Shown here in pieces: positions 32,222 through 40,470 of a DNA stretch of 64,000 bases (within the stretch, counting starts at the first letter, position 1; each line of letters opens with the position of its first letter). The DNA is from Capnocytophaga periodontitidis (GTDB lineage: Bacteria; Bacteroidota; Bacteroidia; Flavobacteriales; Flavobacteriaceae): contig NZ_JAEFDB010000005.1 of NCBI RefSeq assembly GCF_016126015.1, positions 124,001-188,000 of the forward strand. Reading direction: 5' to 3'. The position numbers and the translations under genes are program-made. The notes beneath the pieces are model-generated. The model had not been told where the DNA came from and ran no database searches. It saw only the letters and a program-made list of their open reading frames with translations.

Positions 32222-34054
32222 ATGAGAATGCAAAAAGATAAAGGATTGGTAAGTGCCAAAGAAGTAGCCAAAGCAATTAATATTGATAAACTTGGTTTCT
32301 TGGGTACCTTTGGAGGATGGGCGCTGATGAAGCTACTCCGTCTCTCCAAACTCAATGCTATTTACAACCGAACCAAAAAATTTGAAGGCTTAGACTTTCT
32401 CAACAAACTGTTAGACGAGTTTGAAATAAAGTTCGAAATACCTGAAGAAGATTTTAAAAATATCCCCAAAGAAGGAGCTTTTATTACGATTTCTAACCAC
32501 CCACTGGGGGGTGTTGATGGCATTTTGCTCCTCAAATTGCTCTTAGAAAAACGCCCTGATTTCAAAATTATGGCAAATTTCCTCCTCCAACGCATTGAGC
32601 CTTTAGCTCCTTATGTGTTGCCTGTCAATCCGTTTGAAGACCGCAAGGATGCAAAATCCAGTATTGTTGGCTTCAAACACACCATAGTACATCTCAAAGA
32701 AGGAAAACCCTTGGGGCTTTTCCCTGCTGGCGAAGTCTCTGTAACCAAAGAAGGACAACTAATGGTTGATAAACCTTGGGAAGAAGCTGCAATGAAACTC
32801 GCTAAAAAAGCTAAAGTGCCTATCGTCCCTATCTATTTCCACGCTAAAAATAGCAAATTGTTCTACTTTTTGGCAAGCCTGAGTGATACCTTACGCACTG
32901 CCAAATTACCTTCAGAACTCCTCACTCAAAAACAACGTACTATCTACATACGCATAGGAAAACCCATCTCGGTAACTATGCAAGATGAACATACCGATTT
33001 AGCCGATTTTACCGAGTTCCTCCGCAAGAAAACCTATATCTTAGCCAATGCTTTTGAACAAGATAAAAAATTCTTGCCTTTGCCTAATGTACTGAAATCA
33101 AACAAAGGTACTCCTAATCCACAACAAATTGAAGCTCCTATACAGCAAGATCTTATAGAAAAAGAAGTAGAAAATGTAACTAAAAAGGATTACCGACTGC
33201 TGAAAAACAATAATTACGAGGTCTTTTTAGCTCCTTATCAGGAAATCCCTAATATAATGAAGGAAATAGGTCGCTTGCGTGAAATTACCTTCCGCGAAGT
33301 AGGGGAGGGGACAAACGCTTCCTCCGATGTCGATAAATTCGACCTCTATTACCACCATCTTTTCCTTTGGGATAACGAAGCTAAAAAAATAGCAGGAGCT
33401 TATCGTATGGGATTAGGCGCTGAGATATTCCCTAAATATGGTATTGAAGGTTTCTATACGCACGATTTATTCCGTTTTGAGCCCGAACTCTACGATATGA
33501 TGAGTAAAACCATCGAAATGGGGCGTGCTTTTATAATTTCGGAATACCAACAGAAACCAATGCCCCTGTTTTTGCTTTGGAAAGGAATTGCCCACACTAC
33601 TTTGCGCTATCCCGAACACTCTTATCTGTTGGGTAGCGTGAGCATTAGCAACCAATTTTCCAACTTTTCTAAATCGCTGATGATAGAGTTTATGAAGTCA
33701 AACTTCTACGACCCTTACATCGCACAATATGTACGCCCAAAAAAAGAATTCAAAGTAAAACTCAAAGACGAAGATAAAGACTTTATTTTCGACGAAAGTA
33801 AGGCTGATTTAAACAAATTCGATAAGCTAATCGATGAACTCGAACCTGGGAATTTGCGTTTGCCAGTGCTCATCAAGAAGTATATCAAGCAAAACGCCAA
33901 AGTTATCGCTTTCAATGTCGACCCGCTGTTCAACAATTCTGTCGACGGATTAATGTATATCCGTATCTCCGACCTCCCCGAAAGCACTATGAAACCCGTT
34001 ATTGAGGAGTTCCAGGCCGAACTCGAAGCTCGTATGAAGAACAACGAAGAATGA
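32222..34054 (+). CDS. Fused lysophospholipid-type acyltransferase / GNAT-type N-acyltransferase (OlsF-like amino-lipid synthase)
   Basis: A 610-residue two-domain enzyme. The N-terminal domain (about 1-280) is PlsC-like with SNHPLGGVDG (H93) and PLGLFPAGEVSV. The C-terminal domain (about 325-530) matches the Acetyltransf_5/OlsB type, with IGRLREITFREVGEGTN, YYHHLFLWDN, KKIAGAYRMGLG and IEMGRAFI. The same order is known in OlsF, which makes ornithine lipid alone: the C-terminal part N-acylates and the N-terminal part O-acylates. Bacteroides does the same for glycine lipids with two proteins (GlsB and GlsA). The acyl-accepting amino acid here cannot be read. An ATG at 32228 is an alternative start. 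Confidence 0.85.
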   Translation: MRMQKDKGLVSAKEVAKAINIDKLGFLGTFGGWALMKLLRLSKLNAIYNRTKKFEGLDFLNKLLDEFEIKFEIPEEDFKNIPKEGAFITISNHPLGGVDGILLLKLLLEKRPDFKIMANFLLQRIEPLAPYVLPVNPFEDRKDAKSSIVGFKHTIVHLKEGKPLGLFPAGEVSVTKEGQLMVDKPWEEAAMKLAKKAKVPIVPIYFHAKNSKLFYFLASLSDTLRTAKLPSELLTQKQRTIYIRIGKPISVTMQDEHTDLADFTEFLRKKTYILANAFEQDKKFLPLPNVLKSNKGTPNPQQIEAPIQQDLIEKEVENVTKKDYRLLKNNNYEVFLAPYQEIPNIMKEIGRLREITFREVGEGTNASSDVDKFDLYYHHLFLWDNEAKKIAGAYRMGLGAEIFPKYGIEGFYTHDLFRFEPELYDMMSKTIEMGRAFIISEYQQKPMPLFLLWKGIAHTTLRYPEHSYLLGSVSISNQFSNFSKSLMIEFMKSNFYDPYIAQYVRPKKEFKVKLKDEDKDFIFDESKADLNKFDKLIDELEPGNLRLPVLIKKYIKQNAKVIAFNVDPLFNNSVDGLMYIRISDLPESTMKPVIEEFQAELEARMKNNEE

Positions 34055-34090
34055 CATCCTTTTTTATTTGACCATAAATAAATAAACCCA

Positions 34091-34828
34091 ATGAAAAAAA
34101 TATTATTTTTAGTAGCATTACTACCACTAACTCTTGTAGCACAAACCGTGATTGTTCCTAATCGTTATGCTTTCCAAAAAGAAGACAATCAATATCAACT
34201 CAATATGCTCACAAAATTCTTGCTCGAAAAACAAGGATTTAAAGTCTATATGGAAAGTGAAGCTCCTGCCGATCTACTCCAAAACCCTTGCGCTACCCTA
34301 AAAGCTGATGTGAAGAACCAATCGAATATGATGACCTCTAAAGTACAATTCCTTCTCACCGATTGTACTAATAAAGCGGTCTTTACTTCTCAGATAGGTA
34401 AAAGCCGTGAAAAGGAGTTTAAAAAATCCTACCAAGAAGCCTTGCGTAATGCCCTTTCTGGTGCAGAATTAGCTACTTTTAAGGCAGATTATCAAGCTCC
34501 TTCAGTAGCCTCAAAACCCTCTATTCCCTCAGCAACAACAGCAGTACCCGAACTTACAGCTACTGCTGCGCCTATAAGCGAACCTCTTATTCTATTTCTG
34601 TATGCTAAACCAACTAATTGGGGATATGAGTTGTTTGATAAAAAAACAAATGAATTGCAATTCAAACTTAGAAAACTCAATACTCCTGATGTATTTCTGG
34701 CTTTTGATGTAGAAGAACAAAAATATGGTGTTTTAGAAAAAGACGGTTCCACTTTCTATAAATTTACTTTTTACAAGCAAATAGATGGATCACCTCTTAC
34801 TTTCTCCGCCCAAATAAAATTCAATTAA
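34091..34828 (+). CDS. Secreted hypothetical protein conserved in flavobacteria
   Basis: A 245-residue protein with signal peptide MKKILFLVALLPLTLVAQ. The first ~110 residues have an alpha/beta pattern (YAFQKEDNQYQLNMLTKFLL, CATLKADVKNQSNMM, KVQFLLTDCTNKAVFTSQIG). An Ala/Ser/Pro/Thr-rich linker covers about 135-160. The last ~80 residues form a second beta-rich unit (PLILFLYAKPTNWGYELFD, PDVFLAFDVEEQKYGVLEKD). No catalytic motif is visible. I have the impression that similar proteins occur across Flavobacteriia, but I know no function. It starts 36 bp after the fused acyltransferase. Confidence 0.75.
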   Translation: MKKILFLVALLPLTLVAQTVIVPNRYAFQKEDNQYQLNMLTKFLLEKQGFKVYMESEAPADLLQNPCATLKADVKNQSNMMTSKVQFLLTDCTNKAVFTSQIGKSREKEFKKSYQEALRNALSGAELATFKADYQAPSVASKPSIPSATTAVPELTATAAPISEPLILFLYAKPTNWGYELFDKKTNELQFKLRKLNTPDVFLAFDVEEQKYGVLEKDGSTFYKFTFYKQIDGSPLTFSAQIKFN

Positions 34829-34878
34829 TTTATTATCACATATCAACTTGTTACCTATTACCTGTTACCTAATTAAAA

Positions 34879-35313
34879 GTGTATAGCAAAGCTGAAGCAA
34901 AAAAACTACGCGAAGACTTCTGGATATCTTTTGGTAAATCGTTCCCTCGCAAATGGACGTTGTATGACACTAAAATAAAGGATTTCAGTTTTAAGTTTTC
35001 ATTCGACACTCGTAAAGCGCGGGTGCTACTCGCTGTAGAAGACCCTCACGAGGAGATACGTAGTTTGTATTATAACAAATTGCTGTCGCTCAAAACTATA
35101 CTCCAAGAAGAATACCTCCCTAACACTGTTTTCGAAGAGCATTTCTTCTTGGACAATGGTAAAGAAATTAGTTGTGTATATGTAGAACTGCAACGGGTAA
35201 CCATTCACAACAAAGACACTTGGCAACAAACAATGGAGTTTCTATACCAATCAATGTCGCAGTTCGAAGCCTTTTGGGAAGAATATAAAGATATCATTCA
35301 AGAAGAAAAATAA
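34879..35313 (+). CDS. DUF4268 domain protein
   Basis: A 144-residue cytosolic protein of the DUF4268 family, with the opening SKAEAKKLREDFWISFGKSF, then KWTLYDTKIKDFSFKFSFDT and the conserved FEEHFFLDNGKEISCVYVE. The start appears to be GTG at 34879, since no ATG precedes the conserved N-terminus. DUF4268 has a nuclease-like restriction-endonuclease flavour in longer proteins, but the short stand-alone form has no assigned function. It lies 10 bp before the thioredoxin-fold gene. Confidence 0.75.
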   Translation: MYSKAEAKKLREDFWISFGKSFPRKWTLYDTKIKDFSFKFSFDTRKARVLLAVEDPHEEIRSLYYNKLLSLKTILQEEYLPNTVFEEHFFLDNGKEISCVYVELQRVTIHNKDTWQQTMEFLYQSMSQFEAFWEEYKDIIQEEK

Positions 35314-35323
35314 TTTAGTTTAT

Positions 35324-35875
35324 ATGAAAAAACGTACCATACTTAATCTACTCCTTATCCTTTTCATACTTTCTTTCTTCGTAACCCCCTTAGGTTATGA
35401 AAGTAAGATTTTACTACAACGAATTTTCGCTAGTTCGGTAGACATCATTCCCGCCGATAAAGCTCAAAAAATTGATTTCAGTTGGCAACTCAAAGATCGC
35501 AAAGATGTGCAGTTCAACTACTCGCAAACTCAAGGAAAGAAACCCTCATTCGTGTATTTCTTCTCCTCTTGGCGAGGTATTAGTATTGCCGACCTCTATG
35601 CAGTAGAAAAACTATATGATGCCTATAAGGATAAAGTAGATTTCTATATCATCACTAACGAGCGCCCTGAACCAGTGGAAGAAATGATGCAAAAACGCAA
35701 TTTCCATTTCAAAGTAACCTACCTCATCATCGGTGAGAAAATGCCTTTCGACCCCGAAAAAATCCCGTCAGGTTATATCGTAGATAAAAACGGACTCGTA
35801 CGCGCTCAAAAAGAAGGAATTGCCCGTTGGAATAGCGATGCCGTCCACGAACTCTTAGACGCCTTGGTTAAGTGA
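35324..35875 (+). CDS. Thioredoxin-fold protein lacking the CxxC motif
   Basis: A 183-residue membrane-anchored or secreted protein: N-terminal hydrophobic segment at about 7-24 (LNLLLILFILSFFVTPLG), then a TlpA/thioredoxin-like domain. The strand KPSFVYFFSSWRGISIADLY occupies the position of the redox site. Where TlpA proteins read W-C-x-x-C, this one reads W-R-G-I, so both cysteines are missing. The cis-proline region (KIPSGYIVDKNGLVRAQKEG) is present. Without cysteines a disulfide exchange role is unlikely, and a chaperone or binding role is more plausible. Confidence 0.8.
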   Translation: MKKRTILNLLLILFILSFFVTPLGYESKILLQRIFASSVDIIPADKAQKIDFSWQLKDRKDVQFNYSQTQGKKPSFVYFFSSWRGISIADLYAVEKLYDAYKDKVDFYIITNERPEPVEEMMQKRNFHFKVTYLIIGEKMPFDPEKIPSGYIVDKNGLVRAQKEGIARWNSDAVHELLDALVK

Positions 35876-35926
35876 TAATTCCTTACCTCTTATCTCTTAT
35901 CTTTATCCGAGATAGAAAATAATTAT

Positions 35927-35966
35927 AAAGATAGTATTTTAGATTCAATTTAAAGTACTATCTTTG
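35927..35966 (+). promoter_or_regulatory. sufB: Putative sufB promoter with flanking inverted repeat
   Basis: TATCTTTG at 35959-35966 is the likely -7 box. A 10-bp inverted repeat (aaagatagta at 35927-35936, tactatcttt at 35956-35965) overlaps it and spans the -33 position, where no TTG is seen. This may be an operator. Confidence 0.5.
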
Positions 35967-36009
35967 CGCTTTGTAAAATCACATCTCGGTATAAATAAGA
36001 GGAGTTTTT

Positions 36010-36029
36010 TTATCTCTTATCTCTTATCT
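36010..36029. repeat. Heptamer repeat (TTATCTC)n in front of sufB
   Basis: Three adjoining TTATCTC-type heptamers end ~10 nt before the sufB ATG. A matching run lies at 35882-35905 after the thioredoxin-fold gene. Confidence 0.75.
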
Positions 36030-36039
36030 AAAAGAAATT

Positions 36040-37509
36040 ATGGCTAAATATACAGAAGAAGAACTTAAAGAAGAATTAGAAAACAACGAATATAAATACG
36101 GCTTTTATACTGATATAGAATCCGAAACTTTCCCTAAAGGACTCAATGAAGAGGTGGTAATTGCCCTCTCTAAAAAGAAAAACGAACCTCAATGGATGAC
36201 CGATTGGCGCTTAGAAGCTTTCCGCGCGTGGCAAGCGATGGAAGAGCCTCCTCATTGGGCAAACCTTAAATTTGAAACTCCCGATTTTCAAGATATTGCC
36301 TACTACTCTGCTCCTAAACAAAAACCTAAACTCAATAGTTTAGACGAGGTTGATCCTCAACTCTTGGAAACTTTCCAAAAACTCGGCATCTCTCTTGAAG
36401 AACAAAAACGCCTCACAGGGGTAGAAGATAAACCTGCTGTCGCAATGGACGTAGTAATGGACTCCGTTTCAGTAGCAACTACTTTTCAAAAAACATTGGC
36501 TGAACGCGGCATTATCTTCTGCTCTATTTCCGAAGCTATTCAAAAATATCCCGATCTCGTACGCAAATATCTCGGTACGGTTGTCCCTAAAACCGATAAT
36601 TTCTATGCTGCGCTCAACTCTGCTGTCTTCTCCGATGGCTCTTTCTGCTATGTGCCTAAGGGAGTGCGTTGCCCTATGGAACTCTCTACCTATTTCCGTA
36701 TCAATCAAGCTGGTACAGGTCAGTTTGAACGTACTCTCCTCATTGTTGATGAAGGGGCTTACGTCTCTTACCTCGAAGGTTGTACAGCACCCAAACGCGA
36801 TGAAAACCAATTACACGCTGCTGTGGTAGAACTTATAGCTATGGATAATGGCGAAATTAAATATTCTACAGTACAAAACTGGTTCCCTGGTGATAAAGAC
36901 GGTAAAGGTGGGGTTTATAATTTTGTAACCAAACGCGCTTTGGCCGAAAAAAATGCAAAAATATCGTGGACACAAGTAGAAACAGGCTCAGCAATTACTT
37001 GGAAATATCCTTCTGTAGTGCTCAAAGGCGATAATTCTATAGGTGAATTCTATTCTATTGCCGTTACCAATCACTTTCAACAAGCCGATACAGGTACTAA
37101 GATGATACATTTGGGTAATAATACCAAATCTACAATTATTTCTAAAGGTATTTCGGCAGGCAAATCACAAAATAGTTACCGCGGATTGGTAAAAGTAGTG
37201 CCTAATGCTAAAAATGCGCGCAATTTCTCTCAATGTGACTCTCTCTTAATGGGAAATGATTGTGGAGCACACACTTTTCCTTATATAGAAGCTAAAAATC
37301 CTACCGCCCAAATAGAACACGAAGCTACTACTTCTAAAATTGGTGAAGACCAAATTTTCTATTGTAACCAGCGTGGTATTGATACCGAAAAAGCAATTTC
37401 ACTCATCGTAAATGGTTTTGGTAAAGAAGTACTCAACAAACTGCCTATGGAGTTCGCCGTCGAAGCTCAAAAACTCTTAGAAATCTCCTTAGAAGGCAGT
37501 GTAGGATAA
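36040..37509 (+). CDS. sufB: Fe-S cluster assembly scaffold protein SufB
   Basis: A 489-residue protein of the SUF pathway, a scaffold that with SufC and SufD builds Fe-S clusters in the cytosol. Family blocks include [71 protein letters not shown] and [20 protein letters not shown]. The conserved cysteine is in [14 protein letters not shown], followed by [20 protein letters not shown]. Length is normal. No sufC, sufD or sufS lies beside it; rpe follows 35 bp after. In many Flavobacteriia sufB heads a sufBCDS cluster, so this placement is noteworthy. Confidence 0.96.
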   Translation: MAKYTEEELKEELENNEYKYGFYTDIESETFPKGLNEEVVIALSKKKNEPQWMTDWRLEAFRAWQAMEEPPHWANLKFETPDFQDIAYYSAPKQKPKLNSLDEVDPQLLETFQKLGISLEEQKRLTGVEDKPAVAMDVVMDSVSVATTFQKTLAERGIIFCSISEAIQKYPDLVRKYLGTVVPKTDNFYAALNSAVFSDGSFCYVPKGVRCPMELSTYFRINQAGTGQFERTLLIVDEGAYVSYLEGCTAPKRDENQLHAAVVELIAMDNGEIKYSTVQNWFPGDKDGKGGVYNFVTKRALAEKNAKISWTQVETGSAITWKYPSVVLKGDNSIGEFYSIAVTNHFQQADTGTKMIHLGNNTKSTIISKGISAGKSQNSYRGLVKVVPNAKNARNFSQCDSLLMGNDCGAHTFPYIEAKNPTAQIEHEATTSKIGEDQIFYCNQRGIDTEKAISLIVNGFGKEVLNKLPMEFAVEAQKLLEISLEGSVG

Positions 37510-37544
37510 TTGTTAATTGAAATTTGTTAATATTAATTGAAAAT

Positions 37545-38189
37545 ATGATTCTTGCGCCTTCTCTCCTTGCTGCCGATTTCGGCAACCTACAACAAGCTAT
37601 TGAAATGGTAAACGCCAGCGAAGCCGATTGGTTTCATATTGATATTATGGACGGTGTGTTCGTGCCTAATATCTCTTATGGTATGCCCGTGCTATCGGTA
37701 ATCCAAAAACACGCTACCAAGCCCCTTGATGTTCACTTGATGATCGTAGACCCTAGTCGTTACATCAGTACTTTTGCAAAGCTCGGCAGCGATATTCTCA
37801 CCGTACATTACGAGGCGTGTATACACCTGCACCGCACTTTGCAAGCCATTAAGGCAGAAGGAATGAAAGCAGGAGTAGCACTCAATCCACATACTCCTGT
37901 GGCATTTTTAGAAGATATCATTCAAGAGGTAGATGTACTCTTGTTGATGAGTGTAAACCCAGGATTTGGAGGTCAGTCATTCATAGAAAATACTTATAAA
38001 AAAGTGCGACAAGCCAAAATGCTGATTGAGCAAGCAGGAGCCTCAACCCTTATTGAAATAGATGGAGGAGTGAGTCTAAAGAATGCCAAAGCATTAGTAG
38101 AGGCAGGTGTCGATGCTTTAGTGGCTGGTAGTTTTGTGTTCAATGCTGCCAATCCTACTCAAACTATTGCAGATTTAAAACACATATAG
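37545..38189 (+). CDS. rpe: Ribulose-phosphate 3-epimerase
   Basis: A 214-residue TIM-barrel enzyme interconverting ribulose-5-phosphate and xylulose-5-phosphate in the pentose phosphate pathway. It begins MILAPSLLAADFGNL. It has the metal-binding WFHIDIMDGVFVPNISYG, PLDVHLMI, HYEACIHLHR, VLLLMSVNPGFGGQSF and EIDGGVSLKNA. Start ATG 37545 gives this conserved N-terminus; an upstream in-frame start would add seven unrelated residues. It sits between sufB and the DUF2797 gene on the same strand, with 11 bp to the latter. Confidence 0.96.
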   Translation: MILAPSLLAADFGNLQQAIEMVNASEADWFHIDIMDGVFVPNISYGMPVLSVIQKHATKPLDVHLMIVDPSRYISTFAKLGSDILTVHYEACIHLHRTLQAIKAEGMKAGVALNPHTPVAFLEDIIQEVDVLLLMSVNPGFGGQSFIENTYKKVRQAKMLIEQAGASTLIEIDGGVSLKNAKALVEAGVDALVAGSFVFNAANPTQTIADLKHI

Positions 38190-38200
38190 TCAATAAAACA

Positions 38201-38992
38201 ATGTTTCAAGGAGTACTTCAAAAAATGCTTACCGAATGGGCTGACCCTATAAGGTATTATTTGCCAATGGAAGGTGATTTTGTGCTGATGAACCAACTTA
38301 TCGGCAAGGATATAACACTCCAATTTGTGCGTTTTCAGTGTATGAATTGTGGTGAAAACAAACCAATCTTCCGTCAGGGCTATTGCAAAGAGTGTTTTTT
38401 TGAAGTCCCTCAAACCGCCGATTGGGTGATGCACCCCGAACTCAGCAAAGCACACCTCAATATTGAAGAACGCGATTTAGGCTATGAACAGCAAGTGCAG
38501 TTGCAACCGCATTATGTATATCTCGCCAATTCTAGCGATGTAAAAGTAGGAGTAACCCGTAAATCACAAGCCCCAACACGCTGGATCGACCAAGGGGCGC
38601 ACGAAGCCCTCATCCTTGCCGAAGTGCCAAATCGCTATTTAGCAGGCATCGCCGAGGTCGCTCTCAAAGAGCATTTAGCCGATAAAACCAATTGGCGCAA
38701 AATGCTCACTAATCAAATCACCCCCGTAGATTTATTACGAGTAAAATTAGAAGTGCGCGACTTTGTACCCAATGAAGTACAGCCCTACATCACCGAAGAT
38801 ATCACTCCCCTACGCATTCATTTCCCCGTAGAAAAATACCCTACCCAAGTACGCTCACTGCAATTGTCGCAAACCCCTACTTATAGTGGTAAACTAATGG
38901 GTATCAAAGGGCAATACCTCATTTTCAACGACAATACCGTTTTCAATGTACGAGGCAACGAAGGACTTGTAATTAATTTACAAATTAGCTGA
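38201..38992 (+). CDS. DUF2797 family protein with zinc-ribbon cysteines
   Basis: A 263-residue cytosolic protein. Two cysteine pairs near residues 48-68 (CMNCGENKPIF and YCKECFFEVP) look like a zinc ribbon. The middle VYLANSSDVKVGVTRKSQAP and TRWIDQGAHEALILAEVP is the DUF2797 core, and resembles the GIY-YIG endonuclease fold (Y-x(n)-K-V-G-V-T-x(n)-R). The nuclease function has not been shown for this family as far as I know. It probably shares a transcript with rpe. Confidence 0.82.
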   Translation: MFQGVLQKMLTEWADPIRYYLPMEGDFVLMNQLIGKDITLQFVRFQCMNCGENKPIFRQGYCKECFFEVPQTADWVMHPELSKAHLNIEERDLGYEQQVQLQPHYVYLANSSDVKVGVTRKSQAPTRWIDQGAHEALILAEVPNRYLAGIAEVALKEHLADKTNWRKMLTNQITPVDLLRVKLEVRDFVPNEVQPYITEDITPLRIHFPVEKYPTQVRSLQLSQTPTYSGKLMGIKGQYLIFNDNTVFNVRGNEGLVINLQIS

Positions 38993-39010
38993 TTTTCCAA
39001 TTATTTTTTA

Positions 39011-39018
39011 TACCTTTG
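39011..39018 (+). promoter_or_regulatory. -7 promoter element of the ParE-type module
   Basis: TACCTTTG at 39011-39018, with no clear TTG 19 nt upstream. It rules out the in-frame start at 39016 and supports ATG 39034 for the antitoxin gene. Confidence 0.6.
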
Positions 39019-39033
39019 CCAAAAAGAATAATT

Positions 39034-39261
39034 ATGTGTGTATTAGTATATCCAAAAGATGAAACTCAAAAAGCACTGCTAACTTCTTTTTTAAAAGAAA
39101 AAAATATGGATTTTGACTATAATATTTCGGATAGTGAGACTTCTAATGAGTATTTGCAAGTGCTTTTGAAACGAGCTGATGAAATTACAGAAAATCCTGA
39201 ACAAGCAGGAAGAGCTTTTGATGAATTTGATAAAAAAATGAGAGCAAGATATGGACTTTGA
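39034..39261 (+). CDS. Putative antitoxin of a RelE/ParE-type pair
   Basis: A 75-residue acidic protein, MCVLVYPKDETQKALLTSFL at the N-terminus, then helices with EITENPEQAGRAFDEFDKKM. This is the size and charge of the small antitoxins that precede ParE toxins. It does not show a clear DNA-binding ribbon-helix-helix, so it may repress through the toxin complex or not at all. Its last 11 bp overlap the toxin gene. Start ATG 39034 is set by the promoter -7 box at 39011-39018. Confidence 0.7.
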   Translation: MCVLVYPKDETQKALLTSFLKEKNMDFDYNISDSETSNEYLQVLLKRADEITENPEQAGRAFDEFDKKMRARYGL

Positions 39262-39577
39262 GCTAATGATTCATCGTCAAGCCGAAATAGACTTGGAAGA
39301 AATTGTAGTTTACTACAATAAAATAAGAGAAAATTTAGGATTTGAAGTATATGAGGAGATTTATAGCTATATACAAGAAATAAAAAGTCGCCCCTTTTCT
39401 TTTAGAAAAGAAATAGAACAAGTGCGTGTTTGCTTTACTAAAAGATTTCACTTTGGTATTTATTTTCTTATTGTAGAAGAATTGTCAAAAATTTGGATTA
39501 TAGGAGCTATAAATGCTAAAGAAGACCCTAATAAATTATTGAGAAGACTTACTATTATCAATATTCCTCAAAAATGA
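39251..39577 (+). CDS. RelE/ParE superfamily toxin
   Basis: A 108-residue basic protein with the ParE-type layout: two N-terminal helices (IHRQAEIDLEEIVVYYNKI and ENLGFEVYEEIYSYIQEI), then beta strands (VRVCFTKRFHFGIYFLIVEE, IWIIGAINAKEDPNKLLRRL). ParE toxins inhibit gyrase and RelE toxins cut mRNA on the ribosome. The RelE catalytic residues are not evident, so ParE-like is more likely. The start overlaps the antitoxin gene by 11 bp. A 14-bp perfect inverted repeat follows at 39590-39657. Confidence 0.82.
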   Translation: MDFELMIHRQAEIDLEEIVVYYNKIRENLGFEVYEEIYSYIQEIKSRPFSFRKEIEQVRVCFTKRFHFGIYFLIVEELSKIWIIGAINAKEDPNKLLRRLTIINIPQK

Positions 39578-39589
39578 TTGATATCATAC

Positions 39590-39657
39590 ACTTTGCCAAA
39601 GGTGCGAGCCGCACAGGCAGTTGTAGCACGACGTGCAATTAGAACCTTTGGCAAAGT
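39590..39657 (+). terminator. Long-loop hairpin between the toxin gene and yaaA
   Basis: actttgccaaaggt (39590-39603) is repeated exactly in reverse complement at 39644-39657, followed by T6. The 40-nt loop holds further pairing (gcacgacgtgc). It lies between convergent genes and could terminate both, although a 40-nt loop is long for a simple terminator. Confidence 0.6.
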
Positions 39658-39660
39658 TTT

Positions 39661-40419
39661 TTATCTAATAAAAACAAGTGTATTTCCTTCTGAAAACTTT
39701 TCTGAAAACGCATATCCATCAGCGTTAAACCCTTTCAAATCTTCTACTGAGCGAATCTCATTTTCTGCCAAAAAACGCACCATACGACCCCGTGCTTTCT
39801 TCGCATAAAAACTAACAACTTTCAGTGTATCTCCTTTATAATCTTTGAAGATAGGTGTAATCACGGGCACTTTTAACTTTGTGGTATCAATTGCCTTAAA
39901 ATATTCTTCACTGGCGAGATTGATAAACAATTCTCCTTCTTGCAATTCGTCGTTCAATGCCTGAGTGATTTTTTCTTTCCAAAAAGCATATAGATTTGTA
40001 GCCTTTCCTACGGGTAGTTTGATGCTCATTTCCAACCGATAAGGCGCGATAAGGTCTAAGGGTTTAAGCAATCCGTATAGCCCCGAGAGAATACGCAAAG
40101 ACCTTTGCAACTTATCCATTTGCGTTTCGGAGAGTGAATAGGCATCGAGTCCCTCATACACATCGCCATTGTAAGCAAAGAGTGCCGGACGTGCATTTTG
40201 TGGGGTAAAGGGCAATGAGAGCTGTTGGTGTCGTTGCCAATTCAGGTCGGCGAGCTTTTGGGAGATATGCATCAGGTTTATAAGTTGCTTTGGAGAGAGT
40301 GCTTTAAGGGCAGTGCTTACCTCGCCAATTTCCTTTGGAAAAATAGCCGAAGAGTGTACGGTAGTAGGTAGGGCTGATGTTTCGTTAATGGCTTTGGCAG
40401 GAGAGATTACGATTTTCAT
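39661..40419 (-). CDS. yaaA: Peroxide stress protein YaaA
   Basis: A 252-residue protein of the YaaA/DUF328 family: MKIVISPAKAINETSALPTT, FTPQNARPALFAYNGDVYEG, LSGLYGLLKPLDLIAPYRLE, LYAFWKEKITQALND, NLASEEYFKAID and KVVSFYAKKARGRMVRFL. In E. coli YaaA lowers free iron and limits DNA damage during peroxide stress, and is linked to DNA binding. The gene has its own promoter and is convergent with the toxin-antitoxin module. Confidence 0.95.
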   Translation of the reverse strand: MKIVISPAKAINETSALPTTVHSSAIFPKEIGEVSTALKALSPKQLINLMHISQKLADLNWQRHQQLSLPFTPQNARPALFAYNGDVYEGLDAYSLSETQMDKLQRSLRILSGLYGLLKPLDLIAPYRLEMSIKLPVGKATNLYAFWKEKITQALNDELQEGELFINLASEEYFKAIDTTKLKVPVITPIFKDYKGDTLKVVSFYAKKARGRMVRFLAENEIRSVEDLKGFNADGYAFSEKFSEGNTLVFIR

Positions 40420-40440
40420 AGTGATAAATAATTAACGGGG

Positions 40441-40470
40441 CAAAGTTACAAAACAATTGACAATTTACAA
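40441..40470 (-). promoter_or_regulatory. yaaA: yaaA promoter
   Basis: Minus strand TTG (40470-40468), 19 nt, TAACTTTG (40448-40441). The ATG at 40419 follows by ~22 nt. Confidence 0.8.

Noticed and set aside
39604-39643. Loop of the long hairpin as a tRNA-like or small gene
   Set aside because: At 40 nt it is too short for a tRNA and has no start or stop for a peptide of note.
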